Assembly: GCA_963514095.1 (NCBI GenBank)
Contig: OY741265.1
Location: 28,788,790-28,852,789 of the forward strand
Origin: Eutrigla gurnardus
Lineage: Eukaryota; Chordata; Actinopteri; Perciformes; Triglidae
DNA length: 64,000 nucleotides
Direction of reading: 5' to 3'
Part shown: positions 10,970 through 21,451 of the stretch, piece by piece
Numbering within the stretch: the stretch's first letter is position 1
Layout of the letters: each line of letters starts with the position of its first letter
Made by a program: the position numbers and the translations under genes
Notes under the pieces: model-generated
The model's input: the letters and a program-made list of their open reading frames with translations, nothing else
The model's database searches: none
Told to the model about the DNA's origin: nothing

Positions 10970-13796
10970 GGGCCCTAGTTTCGTAGACCAGGCGCAGTCA
11001 GCTTTCAGCGCACCTGCGCCACGCCGACGGGGTGTGTCCGCCTGGACTTTGCAAGTTTCGTGCACCGCGCAGGCTCGTGCAGGCACACCTTCCGTCTCGC
11101 CCACTGGCGCAAGTGGGAAAGAGGGAGGAGAAGAAGGCGTGAGTGGGAGACGAGGAGGAGACGAGGCGTGGACTGGGATTAAAGGAGAAATCCGGTCATT
11201 TTTGACCCCATGTCCGTTGTCCTCAGGGTCATCCCGACTTATTAGAAGCAAAAAACCCGACAAAAATTGACGTTGCCTAGCCCGAGATCTGTACCTGCCT
11301 GGCAGCCTTCCAGACTCGCTACAATGCTAACCCATTGGGGCACCGTTGTATCTGCTTTCCTGGGCCTCAGAAAACAATTCCAAGACCTATGCAACACAGG
11401 TTGGGTCCGTACGAGACACCACGGCGCTCGTTTAGCACAAATAGTGTGGCAAAACGACATAAATATGTGTGTTTTAGCATGAAGTTACTCACCTCAAATC
11501 ACCCCGTAGAGTAGACATTAGCAGTAGATAGCCGAGCGCCTGTCATCCCTCCCAGTCACCGCAGAAACGAAAACGTTTTTCACGTAGTTTTGATTTTGTA
11601 TCCATAAAGAAACGACCGAGCAGTGCAGTCGTCCTGTCCGTAATAAATCCATGAAGCTGTTATGTCCATATGTATGACTGTTACAACATAGCAACATAGC
11701 TTCGGCTAGTAACGTGCAGGGCGCTCGTCCGTCCCACTCACCGCAGAAACGAAGACGTTTTCCTCGTAGTTTTGATTTTGTATCCATAAAGAAACGGCCG
11801 AGCAGTGCAGTCGTCCTGTCCGTAATAAATCCATGAAGCCGTTATGTCCGTATGTTGCTATGTCCATATAACTCGCGCAAGTTCCCGTCTGCCGTCCTCA
11901 CTCTGGAGCTGTTTTCAAGCCAGTACAGTGAAACATCTTGGACAGTCGCGCGAGGGTCACTTTGTTCTCACTCTGTTGATGAGAGACTGCAGTCTGCATG
12001 CGCTACACGCGACACGCGACTCCCACTCATGCCGTCAACACAACTAGCCTACTGAGACTGCGCGAGATTTGTTGTCGCTGTAGCAGCTTCAACTGTCACA
12101 AAGGCTAAGCAATATTACTATGTAGGCTAGCGCCAGTTACACTGTCATATGGACATGACGGCACTACTCGATGGAAAGAAGTTGGTCACTAGTGGCTTGA
12201 AAACAGCTCCAGAGTGAGGACGTCGGGAGACGGGAACTTGCGCGAGACTTCCATTGTTTTGGCTCCCGGCTACTGTTTAGCTGTAAGCTATCGTTGCTAT
12301 GTTTCTGCGGTGACTGGGACGGACGAGCGCCCGGAACGTTACTAGCTGAAGCTATGTTGCTATGTTGTAACAGTCATACATATGGACGTAACATCTTCAT
12401 GGATTTATTACGGACAGGACGACTGCACTGCTCGGTCGTTTCTTTATGGATACAAAATCAAAACTACGTGAAAAACGTCTTCGTTTCTGCCGTGAGTGGG
12501 ACGGACGAGCGCCCGGAACGTTACTAGCTGAAGCTATGTTGCTATGTTGTAACAGTCATACATATGGACGTAACATCTTCATGGATTTATTACGGACAGG
12601 ACGACTGCACTGCTCGGTCGTTTCTTTATGGATACAAAATCAAAACCACGTGAAAAACGTTTTCGTTTCTGCGGTGACTGGGAGGGACGACAGGCGCTCG
12701 GCTGTCTACTGCTAATGTCTACTCTACGGGGTGATTTGAGGTGAGTAACTTCATGCTAAAACACACATATTTATGTCGTTTTGCCACACTATTTGTGCTA
12801 AACGAGCGCCGTGGTGTCTCGTACGGACCCAACCTGTGTTGCATAGGTCTTGGAATTGTTTTCTGAGGCCCAGGAAAGCAGATACAACGGTGCCCCAATG
12901 GGTTAGCATTGTAGCGAGTCTGGAAGGCTGCCAGGCAGGTACAGATCTCGGGCTAGGCAACGTCAATTTTTGTCGGGTTTTTTGCTTCTAATAAGTCGGG
13001 ATGACCCTGAGGACAACGGACATGGGGTCAAAACTGACCGGATTTCTCCTTTAATACAGCCGATTCAGATCTACACCAATCAAATGAGCTCCTCTCCTCT
13101 CCTTTAATGCGTTAGGGGAGGTTCAGTGCAAGCTCCGTCACTTGACAACCCGATGACAGAAGCAGCGCCGCCGCTCCCACCACGCGCATCACGCGCTGTG
13201 CGTGCGTATCATAATAATAACAATGCCGATATTATAAAAAACAGGAGAGAGAGAGGGAGATGTTTTGGTCCGAGAGGCTGAGTTTCCGTTACGCGTGCCA
13301 TCCGCCTTTGATCTGACGTCAGATGTGACGGGACAATCTATATAGATATAAATTCACGTGGTGATTCAATTAGTTGCATTAAATAGTGTTTGTTGTGATT
13401 ATTTATTGCATTTAAATGTGCCTGGAACTGTGGAAACTTGCCTGTGAGGTCTCGGTGACGTGTGCGCACTGCACGCCGGTCAGCCAAACTTCCACTCCGC
13501 CAGCTGTGATTCGCATTGAATGAATGGACTTTATTTACGCCTTGCGCCGAAAGTAGACCAGGTTGGAGCTGGCGAGCTTTCAGCGCAGTCTCGGCGAGGC
13601 TTTTTGCCACGAAACTTCCGCTACGCCAAGCTGAATCTGTGACGCCTCCCCCTGCTGCGCCGCCACACCCATCTTGGCGCAGGCGATCCACCAAACTGCC
13701 AAACTGACCGTGCGCAAGGCTGCGCGGGTCGAAACTTGCATTGCGCCGGCTCCGCCACCCTGCGCCGCCCTGCGCTGCGCCACGAAACTAGGGCCC
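10970..13796. mobile_element. GGGCCCTAGTTTCGT-ended element interrupted by a TTAA foldback element
   Basis: The left end GGGCCCTAGTTTCGT (10970) is mirrored at the right end by ACGAAACTAGGGCCC (ends 13796). Internal GC-rich GGCGCAG/CTGCGCC motifs lie near both ends. Removing the 1.87-kb insert at 11183-13050 and one TTAA leaves about 955 bp without coding potential. No clear target duplication flanks it. The superfamily is not determined. Confidence 0.6.
11179..13054. mobile_element. 1.87-kb TTAA foldback element with about 0.75-kb inverted arms
   Basis: TTAA at 11179-11182 and 13051-13054 flank an element (11183-13050) whose ends both read AGGAGAAATCCGGTCA. The arms, 11183-about 11928 and about 12187-13050, are near-identical reverse complements around a spacer of about 260 bp. 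One 71-codon open frame therefore appears twice, on opposite strands, at 11267-11482 and 12751-12966. Each arm also contains a 182-bp direct duplication (period measured at 11585/11767 and 12441/12623). There is no transposase, so it is non-autonomous. The TTAA target suggests a piggyBac- or Kolobok-type mover. Confidence 0.85.
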
Positions 13797-13883
13797 AATA
13801 TCTCAATCTAGATTGATAAATAGCACTAAAGGTAAGAGGGCAAATACAAATTTTTGATTCGGGGGGGTGAACTGTCCCTTTAA
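13797..13883. mobile_element. Fragment of TTAA-type element, right end
   Basis: Ends GGGTGAACTGTCCCT followed by TTAA at 13880-13883, the complement of the AGGGACAGTTCACCC-type terminus common in fish. No partner end was found in the adjoining sequence. Confidence 0.4.
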
Positions 13884-14694
13884 ATATTATGCCCCCAAAA
13901 CAACCACATGTGAGCATTGTCATTGTAGGCATGTTAGCATGGTGACGTACAATTAAAATAAAACATCTCTATGACTCAATTCAAATACATAAATACAGAC
14001 GCTGGTCAGACAAATGATGCGGTCCTGGGTTAACCTTCTCAGCTGGGCAGCATAAATAATACAGAGCCTAAATAGTTCTGTAGTGAATATCACAAACATA
14101 TGAATGGATTCACACACATTCTCACCACGACTGCTTTTGTACCTTTGGAACCGTTATGTTGGTGGACAATGTGACTAATATTTCCAATTATATCATAAAA
14201 GACCAATATTGGCCCACCAACACATCTGTCCAGCCAAACCATGAACATTCTATATTTCCTGCCATCTACGCAAACTTTTTTCCCCTACGGTGAGATGTTG
14301 TATAAACACAGCAGCAGATTTCCACCGAGTCCCGGCGACAACAGGATGCGTCTCTAAGCGCCGGCTCACAGTCATGGAAGGAGGGCGACGGGTAACAAAT
14401 TGACTCTTTATTTTATTGGTCAAACCTCACGGCAGACGCTGTCTCGCTGTGCGGTTTTAGCAGTGTCACTCATCCCTGTCTGTCTAAATATCAGCAGTGC
14501 AGCCTACGCACCCGTCTCCATCACTGGGTTATTATTGTCCTTGCGTGGCAAAACTCCTGGGGCCCGACAGGAGAGCGCAAGGAAGAGCCCATAAAAAGAA
14601 AGGTTTAACTGTTTAATGCACACAACTGACTCAGGATTATCTAATCTCAGGATTATCTAATCACACAAAGTGATTACTAGTAATTAGATCCTAG
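13884..14694. other. Non-coding DNA, no recognised feature
   Basis: Nothing beyond a short direct repeat CTCAGGATTATCTAAT at about 14631-14662, just before the LTR-like element. Confidence 0.45.
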
Positions 14695-15490
14695 CTGGTG
14701 TTGGGACCTCACCATTAGGACTACACAATGCGGCCTACAAAAGCCTACACATGCGGTCAGAACAAAGGGACAAAGGGGATTAAAAACTACAACTGCCATT
14801 TTAGTTTCACTTCTCACCTAGGTGCGAAGTGCAACGTCACACAACTGGTGCCCTATTGGCTGACAACCGCAGGTACCCCAGGGGGTCCCCGGGAGCAGCC
14901 GTGAGCTTTATAAACCGGCGCCGCCTTAAGAACAATCTCTTCCAGGCTTCCAACTCTCTTCCATCACAACACCACGTTGGGACAGGAGGCGACCCCTCCC
15001 CCGCAGCACACCACTGCAACAAGAGGAACCAAACCGGTTCCTGCATTCCAGCTACCAGCTCCTGTCTGAAGTCAGCTGACCAGATCGCCAAGCCGCGATT
15101 GTCGCCCGTGGAAGGAAGAAACACAAACTGTTTTCTTTATTCGAGTTTGATCAACAAGAGGAAACACGCTCCGCTCTTGTCTGGACTTAGCCGACTCATC
15201 ACGACCCCCGCTGCTGCCGGGATTCCCGAACTACCGCCACCGCGTTAAGGAACTCGCAGCTTGCGCAACGACACCAGTAAGAGGCTATCAGTCTGGGCAG
15301 AGACATAAGTTTGATAGTGTAGGATATGCTTGTAATTCTTGTTAACGTGTTTTAAGTTTTGATCACGGACCGCCGAGTCCGTTGCTTTCCGTGTTGTTGT
15401 ATTTGAATGCTGATTGCGTACCCACGCCGCTGGGTTGATTTCTGTAACAGTGTTTTTGACTAACCTCAGCCATATTCGCGAGCTCAGTAA

Positions 15491-16109
15491 GCGTTGTTGG
15501 GGTTGTAGCAGGAGCAGATTTGGTTATCAACAGTTAACTATCAATATCAATATGATTATCGGTATTAATAATTATATTTAATATATTATCATGATATAAT
15601 CATGAATAAACGGGGCACCACCCTGGGATCAGGGAAAAGATAACCTAAAACTGTATTCAGTCTCAATATAAAGGTTTTATACTCACATGCCAATCATCGT
15701 GATCATTGGCATAGGAGTACAAAACCAATCGAACAATTAAAAAGGCGTGAAATTCAAGCACTAGCCTTCACAACCTGCTGTTATCCAGTGACATATACAC
15801 AACAAGCACAAGAGACCGCTAGTTATAATATAATAAGATTTATTAAAATCAGTAATAATGATCACAATCAATAACACTGCAATTAACAAAGCCTTATTAC
15901 CTAACTACCTAACACACAAAGCTAAGCTTAAACAAAGGGAGAGACACACGTGGAGTGTGTGTGTGCGTATGTGTGTGCGTGCGTGTGCGTGTGCGTGTGT
16001 GTGCGTGTCGCGAGAGAGAGAGAGAGAGGGAGAGGTGGCTATGGGCGGCCACCGGATGGAGCTATTCCTCGCAGCGTTCAGGGGCGGAGCCACTGAGGTC
16101 TGATGGAGT

Positions 16110-16145
<36 letters not shown>

Positions 16146-17194
16146 CGGTATGTAGCCACCAGATGTAGCTATGTCCCTAGCGCCCGCCGGGAACAGCTGG
16201 CTTAGGACACGTGTGTGCGGCGTGTATGTGTGTGTGTGTTAGCGGGACACAAACAAAGAGAGAGAGGATGCGCGAGCGATATTCGGAGGGACAGAAAGCG
16301 TGCCGTTATCACACGGGCTCGCGTGAATGAACTGGCGTTTATTCCGCGAGACCGGTCTTTTAACTGATAGTAGAGGCTTTCTGAGCTCGCGAATATGGCG
16401 GAGGATAGTCGAAAACACTGTTACAGAAATCAACCCCGCTGCGTGGTACACAATCAGTATTCAAATACAGCAGCACATGAACCAACGGACTCGGCGGTCC
16501 GTGATCAGAACTTAAAACACATTAACAAGAATTACAAGCATATCCTACACTATCACTTGTGTCTCTGCCCAGACTGATAGCCTCTTACTGGTATCGTTGC
16601 ATAAGACGATGACGGCGTTCCGTAACGGCGGTGGTTCGTGAGTCCCCGGCGTCAGCGGGGGACGTGATGAGTCGGCTTCGTCCAGACGAGAGCGGAGCGG
16701 GTTTCCTCTCGTTGATCAAACTCAAATAAAGAAAACAGTCCGTGTTTCTTTCTTCCACGGACGGCGATATAATCGCGGCTTGGCGATTTAGTCAGCTTAC
16801 TTCAGACAGCGTCTGGTAGCTGGACGGCAGGAACCGGCTTGGTTCCTCTTGTTGCAGCGGTGCGCTGCGGGAGGGGGTCGCCTCCCGTTGCAACGTGGTG
16901 TTGCGCCGGTTGTAGGAAGAGGCCAGAGTAGGAGTCGGAGTAAGAGTGAATAAGAGAGCGTTCTCCGGGCGGCTTCGGTTTATAAAGCTCAGGCCGCTCC
17001 AGGGGACCCCCCGGGGTTCCCTGAAGATGTCAGCCAATAGGATGGTTGGGTGGCGTCGCATCTCTCACCTGGGTGAGATGTGAAACTAAAATGGCGGTGT
17101 AGTTTTTAATCCCCTTTGTCCCTTTGTCCTGGCCGCATGTGTAGGCTTCTGTAGGCCGCATTGTGTAGTCCTAACGGTTAGGTCCCAACAGCGT
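15491..17194 (-). mobile_element. Inner solo-LTR-like element, 1696 bp, 4-bp target duplication
   Basis: The element 15495-17190 starts TGTTGGGG and ends TCCCAACA, a short inverted repeat with TG...CA termini. It is flanked by GCGT at 15491-15494 and 17191-17194. TG...CA ends and a 4-bp duplication are hallmarks of LTR retroelement integration (Gypsy or class I ERV style). On the - strand TATAAA lies at 16984-16979 and AATAAA at 15844-15839, which mirrors the outer copy. It has no internal coding region, so it is read as a solo LTR. It carries compound (TG)n/(GA)n microsatellites at 15955-16030 and 16112-16142. Confidence 0.7.
15955..16142. repeat. (TG)n/(GA)n compound microsatellites inside inner LTR-like element
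   Basis: (TG/CG)n at 15955-16009, (GA)n at 16011-16032 and (GA)n at 16112-16142. Complementary (CT)n and (CA)n tracts occupy the corresponding place in the outer copy at about 17435-17600. Confidence 0.9.
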
Positions 17195-17434
17195 CTACTA
17201 TCAGTTAAAAGACTGGTCCTGCTGAATGAACGCCAGTTCATTCACGAGCTCCCGTGTGATAGTAACACGCCTCCTGAGCCTTAGAATATTGCTCGCGCAT
17301 TCTCCCCCTTTCTTTGTTTGTGTCCCGCTAACACACACACACATACATCGCCCCCCACACGTGTCCTACGCCAGCTGTTTCCGGCTCCGGACGCTAAGGA
17401 CATAGCTCCATCCGGTGGCTGTACCCGGCCATCT

Positions 17435-17602
17435 CTCGCTCGCTCTATCTCTCTCGCGATCCTACCGGACGTCAGTGGCTCCGCCCCTGAGCGCTGTGAG
17501 GAATAGCTCCATCTGGGGGTCGCGCCCGGCCATATCTCTCTCTCGCTCTCTCTCTCTACGCACATGCACACACACACGCACACACACACACACACACACA
17601 CT
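17435..17602. repeat. (CT)n/(CA)n microsatellites inside outer LTR-like element
   Basis: (CT)-rich tracts at about 17435-17456 and 17536-17557, then (CA)n at about 17565-17602. They correspond to the tracts of the inner copy in reverse complement. Confidence 0.9.
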
Positions 17603-18040
17603 CCACGTGTGTCTCTTCCGTTGTTTAGCTTAGCTTTGTGTGTTAGGTAGTTAGGTAATAAGGCTTTGTTAATTGCAGTGTTATTGATTGTGATCATTAT
17701 TACTGATTTTAATAAATCTTATTATATTATAACTAGCGGCCTCTTGTGCTTGTTGTGTATATGTCACTGGATAACAGCAGGTTGTGAAGGCTAGTGCTTG
17801 AATTTCACGCCTTTTTAATTGTTAGATTGTTTTTATACTTCTATGCCAATGATCACGATGATTGGCATGTGAGTATAAAACCTTTTATATTGAGACTGAA
17901 TACAGTTTTAGGTTATCTTTTCCCTGATCCCAGGGTGGTGCCCCGTTTATTCATGATTATATTATGATAATATATTAAATATAATTATTAATATCGATAA
18001 TCATATTGACATTAATAATTAGCTGTTGGTCAGGTACAAA

Positions 18041-18077
<37 letters not shown>

Positions 18078-18089
18078 CGTGTGTGTGTT
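18041..18089. repeat. (GT)n microsatellite
   Basis: (GT)n with GC interruptions, directly after the eroded end of the outer LTR-like element. Confidence 0.9.
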
Positions 18090-18190
18090 AGCCAACAATA
18101 CTGTTGGCTACTGTTAGCTAACAATACTGTTAGCTACTGTTATCTAACACAATATTACCTACCTAATAATATTGTTAGCTAACAACAAAG
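18090..18190. repeat. Tandem/palindromic GTTAGCTAACAATACT repeat
   Basis: About four degenerate copies of a phrase combining the palindrome GTTAGCTAAC with AATACT/AATATT. Confidence 0.75.
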
Positions 18191-19360
18191 TAGGCTAATC
18201 TGATCACACATTTTCACACATCATATAATCGGTCAATGAAAAGTATTGTAATAAGTTCATGAATGGAGATAATACTTACATGTATGTTGCTGTGTAAAAA
18301 TGACCTTACCATGTGTAAGTGGGACAGTATTGACAGTCAAAGTTGCATCAGATGTGAGAGATGACATCAGATGTGTAAGTGGGACCGTCAGAGTTGCTAA
18401 GAATTAAAGGTTCATAGAAGATTCCATAGGAACTGCTTGGGGTAATTTTTGACCCCACTTGTGGAAGAGTGGGGTAGTGATACAAAAACAGCAATTTCTT
18501 AAAATTAATGAAAAAATAAAGAAAAATGCAAATGGGCTCATGTCACAAACATGTTTTATGAGGAATACCTGGAATAGGAATATATTCCATCTTTTCATTT
18601 GAAAGATTTTGAAGAATAACAACCCGACCCCACGTGTGCATCTAAGGGTTAAATCCCAATGGCTCATTGTAAGCTAATAACAATGCAATCATTTTTATTT
18701 TCAGGAGATTATACACCAAAGTAAACATGCTTAATTATCTTATATTCCATTTATGCCATTAGACCCAACCTAAATGAGACACACTGTATTTTTAATTATA
18801 AAATGTCTTTATTGTATGGTTTGTATGGCGAGGGCCAAAAACCAAGATGATGACAACATCGATAGTTTTAAACAAAGTAATGGGCTACTTTATTCTGTCT
18901 ATATAGAGTCAGCTAGATGCAGCCTTGATGAGGTACGACAGCACAAGTCATGATTTGTCACAGTTTGTAGTGAAATATATGTTTCTTCAATGAACAATCC
19001 AATGAATGTTCATGAATGTTGAGTATTCAATTTGTGTAACGATGTAAATTAAGAAACATATAACAATGTATTTGGCTTACTGAAACATCAATCCACTAAT
19101 CCACAATGAAACAATCAACAACAGCCTAAGATCACATTTACATCAAGGACCAATTATGTTCCCCTTCAGCATCAAAAAGAGATGAAACTCATACGGTGAA
19201 ATAACGAGACAGCAGGCTGCAATTTAACAGGTTCGATCCAGTGACTGTTCCCTTTAAAGCATGACATAATCGGTATCCTGTTCATCTCTAGCTGCTCTGT
19301 TCAACTTCAGTGGTAATATCTTCAGTTTATCCGTGATAATGAATGGAAACATCTCTATGA
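18191..19360. other. Non-coding DNA, no recognised feature
   Basis: Contains two copies of CATCAGATGTG(A/T)-type phrase near 18345 and 18365 followed by GTAAGTGGGAC. No gene or complete element seen. Confidence 0.45.
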
Positions 19361-19390
19361 ATGTGTATGTGTGTGTATGTGTGTGTGTCC
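19361..19390. repeat. (GT)n microsatellite
   Basis: GTGTATGTGTGTGTATGTGTGTG tract abutting the 3' end of the TRIM pseudogene. Confidence 0.85.
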
Positions 19391-19395
19391 TCACT

Positions 19396-20650
19396 CCCAG
19401 ACAGTGTCTGGATCTGATGGTGATCGTGCTTTGTAATGACCTTCATACAAGCGGATTCACAATAATCCAGACTGTATCAGTCCCTTCCTCTGGACAGACT
19501 CATCAGTGGCCAGCCAGCCTGTACTGTCTCCAACCTGGACAACCCAGCTGTGAGTCCCAGAGCTAAAGGACAAACCAGGAACCATCAGAGCTCTCTGGAC
19601 TGACTCTTCAGACAGGATGAGTCTTAGTCTCAGCAGTGTTTGGGTCCAGAATCAGAGGACTGTAGGAGACTGTGTCCTTCATTTTTTCCAAATATCGAAG
19701 GTCAGACTGCCCAGGCATTCAGCCTGATCTATCAGAGCTCGTGAGAGCAGCGGTGGATCCTCCAGCAGGGGGCACTGCTGGAGTCTTTCCACGCAGCCTG
19801 TGCAGGATTGAGAAGTCTTCAGCTCTCAGCTCCTCCTCGGTGGCTCTGATTGTGTCTGAAAAAGCTGCTTCTCCTTCATCATCCTCCTCTTCTGCTCCTC
19901 TTCCTCCCTCAGTGTAGCCATCCTGTCCTCCTCTTCCTCTTCTAGAAACAGGTGCTTGATAAACTGCTCCTTGATCTGCCTCATTGTGTGTCGGCCCTGG
20001 ACCTTCAAGTGTTCTGCAGACTTCACATTTACATTTACATTTAGGGCATTTAGCAGACGTTTTTGTCCCAAGCAAAGTACATTTGTGGAAAGAAAGAAAC
20101 CACAACATATCAGTGTTAGGTCCTCATCTGAGTAAAGTGGTGCTATGATTAAAGTGCTATAGGTAAGAACATAGAAGTGCATTTTATTTGTATTATTTTT
20201 GGGGGGTAAAAGTGAGTCATGCTATGCAGTGTCGAGGTGAAGTCTGAACAGGTGAGTCTTGAGCCTTTTGCGGAAGATGGCGAGTGACTCTGCTTGACTT
20301 TTACTTCTTCAAAAACCCGTAACTTCTCCGATAAGGGCTCCAGAGTTTCTTCTTCTGTTGTCACGTAGCTTCATCGATGGGTTTGACCCCGTTGTTGGTG
20401 TGTTTCTCTGAATCCAGAACACACTGAATGCTGATGGTCCAGACAAAAGAGGCTGCAGAGTGCAGACAGCCTCCGAAGTTCTCCTGTCAGAAGGTCCACA
20501 CAGGTTCTTCAACGCCAGGTTACAAGCTGGTTCATCCTCTGAAGATTGTCTCTCAGTGTTGGTTTCTCTGTCCAGCAGCTCTTCAGACAGCTATACAGAA
20601 GCTGTGGCTACATGACAGATACAGGATCTATCCTTCTCTGATCTGGAAGC
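19396..20650 (-). pseudogene. Decayed TRIM-family (TRIM35/A33-like) E3 ligase gene
   Basis: Read on the - strand, homology appears in the correct TRIM order but in shifting frames. First comes a deleted RING (ASRSEKD start near 20650; SCLKSCWTEKPTLRD near 20560), then the linker ACNLALKNLC (about 20520). A B-box piece, LFCLDHQHSVC then DSEKHTN, spans about 20455-20375. Coiled coil 1 is LEPLSEKLRVFEEVKVK (about 20340-20290), and coiled coil 2 is HTMRQIKEQFIKH...ATLREEEEQK (about 20010-19860). Next are SDTIRATEEELRAED and VERLQQCPLLEDPPLLSRALID. SPRY remnants are GTHSWVVQVGD and ESVQRKGL (about 19550-19480). Frameshifts, stops, a RING deletion and a 270-bp repeat insertion make it non-functional. 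Intact members are cytosolic ubiquitin ligases, often in innate immunity, and multiply in teleosts. The exact paralogue is uncertain. Confidence 0.85.
20022..20292. mobile_element. Dispersed repeat inserted in the TRIM pseudogene
   Basis: It separates the two coiled-coil pieces of the pseudogene. One edge carries the phrase ACATTTAGGGCATTTAGCAGACG, typical of a very abundant teleost repeat, and the other edge reads CACTCGCCATCTTCCGC on the complement. The class was not determined. Its position shows it arrived after the gene was copied or lost. Confidence 0.6.
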
Positions 20651-20659
20651 TGGAAACAC

Positions 20660-21451
20660 AGCAGACAGAAAGCACAGTGAGTCGCGGCTCGCCTCCCTCC
20701 TCTCCTCACTTCAGAAATTGACTTTCACTTTGGATCTATTCTTTTGGTTAGGCACGTTCAGTGAGTGGAGCATTGGCTGGTGGAAGCAGCGGCGTTGCTG
20801 TTTTCCACTCTTCTCTCCTGGAGCTGAACTCACTCAGAAGAAGTTGTTAATTTAGTCTGAAGGTGAATCTGATCGTCTGGTTTTCATGGTTCATGGTTTT
20901 CTGGGGGTACCAGAGGGTGGCCAAGACCCATTTGTACACCGTGGAGGCAATTATTTTATACACTTAACATTGTATTAATGGTAGGCTACCAGGGATTATT
21001 GTATGGAAGATTATCTGGGATATTGTCAAAAAAGAATACTGTCATAGTCTTTGGACTGAATGGAACCTGAATTGAGACACGAGTGTTGCCAAAAAGAGAG
21101 AAAGGAAGCATTCCTTTGTGTAATATAGTGTAACAACAGATCTTTTGAAAGTAACTGATCTGCTCATCCGATCATCATCAATCATGTGATTATTGACACG
21201 CTGTGACCTCAAACCGAATGTCAAGCAACAACTCATCTGGCAGAAATTCAGCTGGAACCTAAAAATGTAATCTCCAATTGGGCAGAACAGTATCCAACAG
21301 TATTAGCGTTAAACGCTGTTTTCACTAATCTGTCCAAAAGGAAAGACGGAGAAATAATTAAATATAATTTATATTTCATTACAAACAGGATGGAGGATAA
21401 TCCAAATATGTCCACAATTAACTCAACAAGAGAAGAGCTCAAAGAAAGCCA
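20660..21451. other. Non-coding DNA, no recognised feature
   Basis: No gene, RNA or transposon end recognised between the TRIM pseudogene and the minisatellite. Confidence 0.45.

Larger units (their letters stand above)
14699..18027 (+). mobile_element. Outer LTR-like element, split by a reversed copy of itself
   Basis: The left half 14699-15490 begins TGTTGGGACC, and the right half runs from 17195 to about 18027. Joined across the insertion, they form the reverse complement of the inner element 15495-17190, at very roughly 85-90% identity by eye. In this orientation TATAAA is at 14909-14914 and AATAAA at 17711-17716, arranged as in an LTR (promoter, then poly(A) signal). The 3' end is eroded: homology stops near CTGTTG and a (GT)n tract follows, so the terminal CCCAACA and target duplication are not seen. 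No gag, pol or env coding sequence is present. It could also be a large non-LTR-type TG...CA element. Confidence 0.65.

Noticed and set aside
14829..15248. 139-codon frame
   Set aside because: Lies within the outer LTR-like element. The inner reversed copy of the same segment does not keep the frame open over this length, so it is not under coding constraint.
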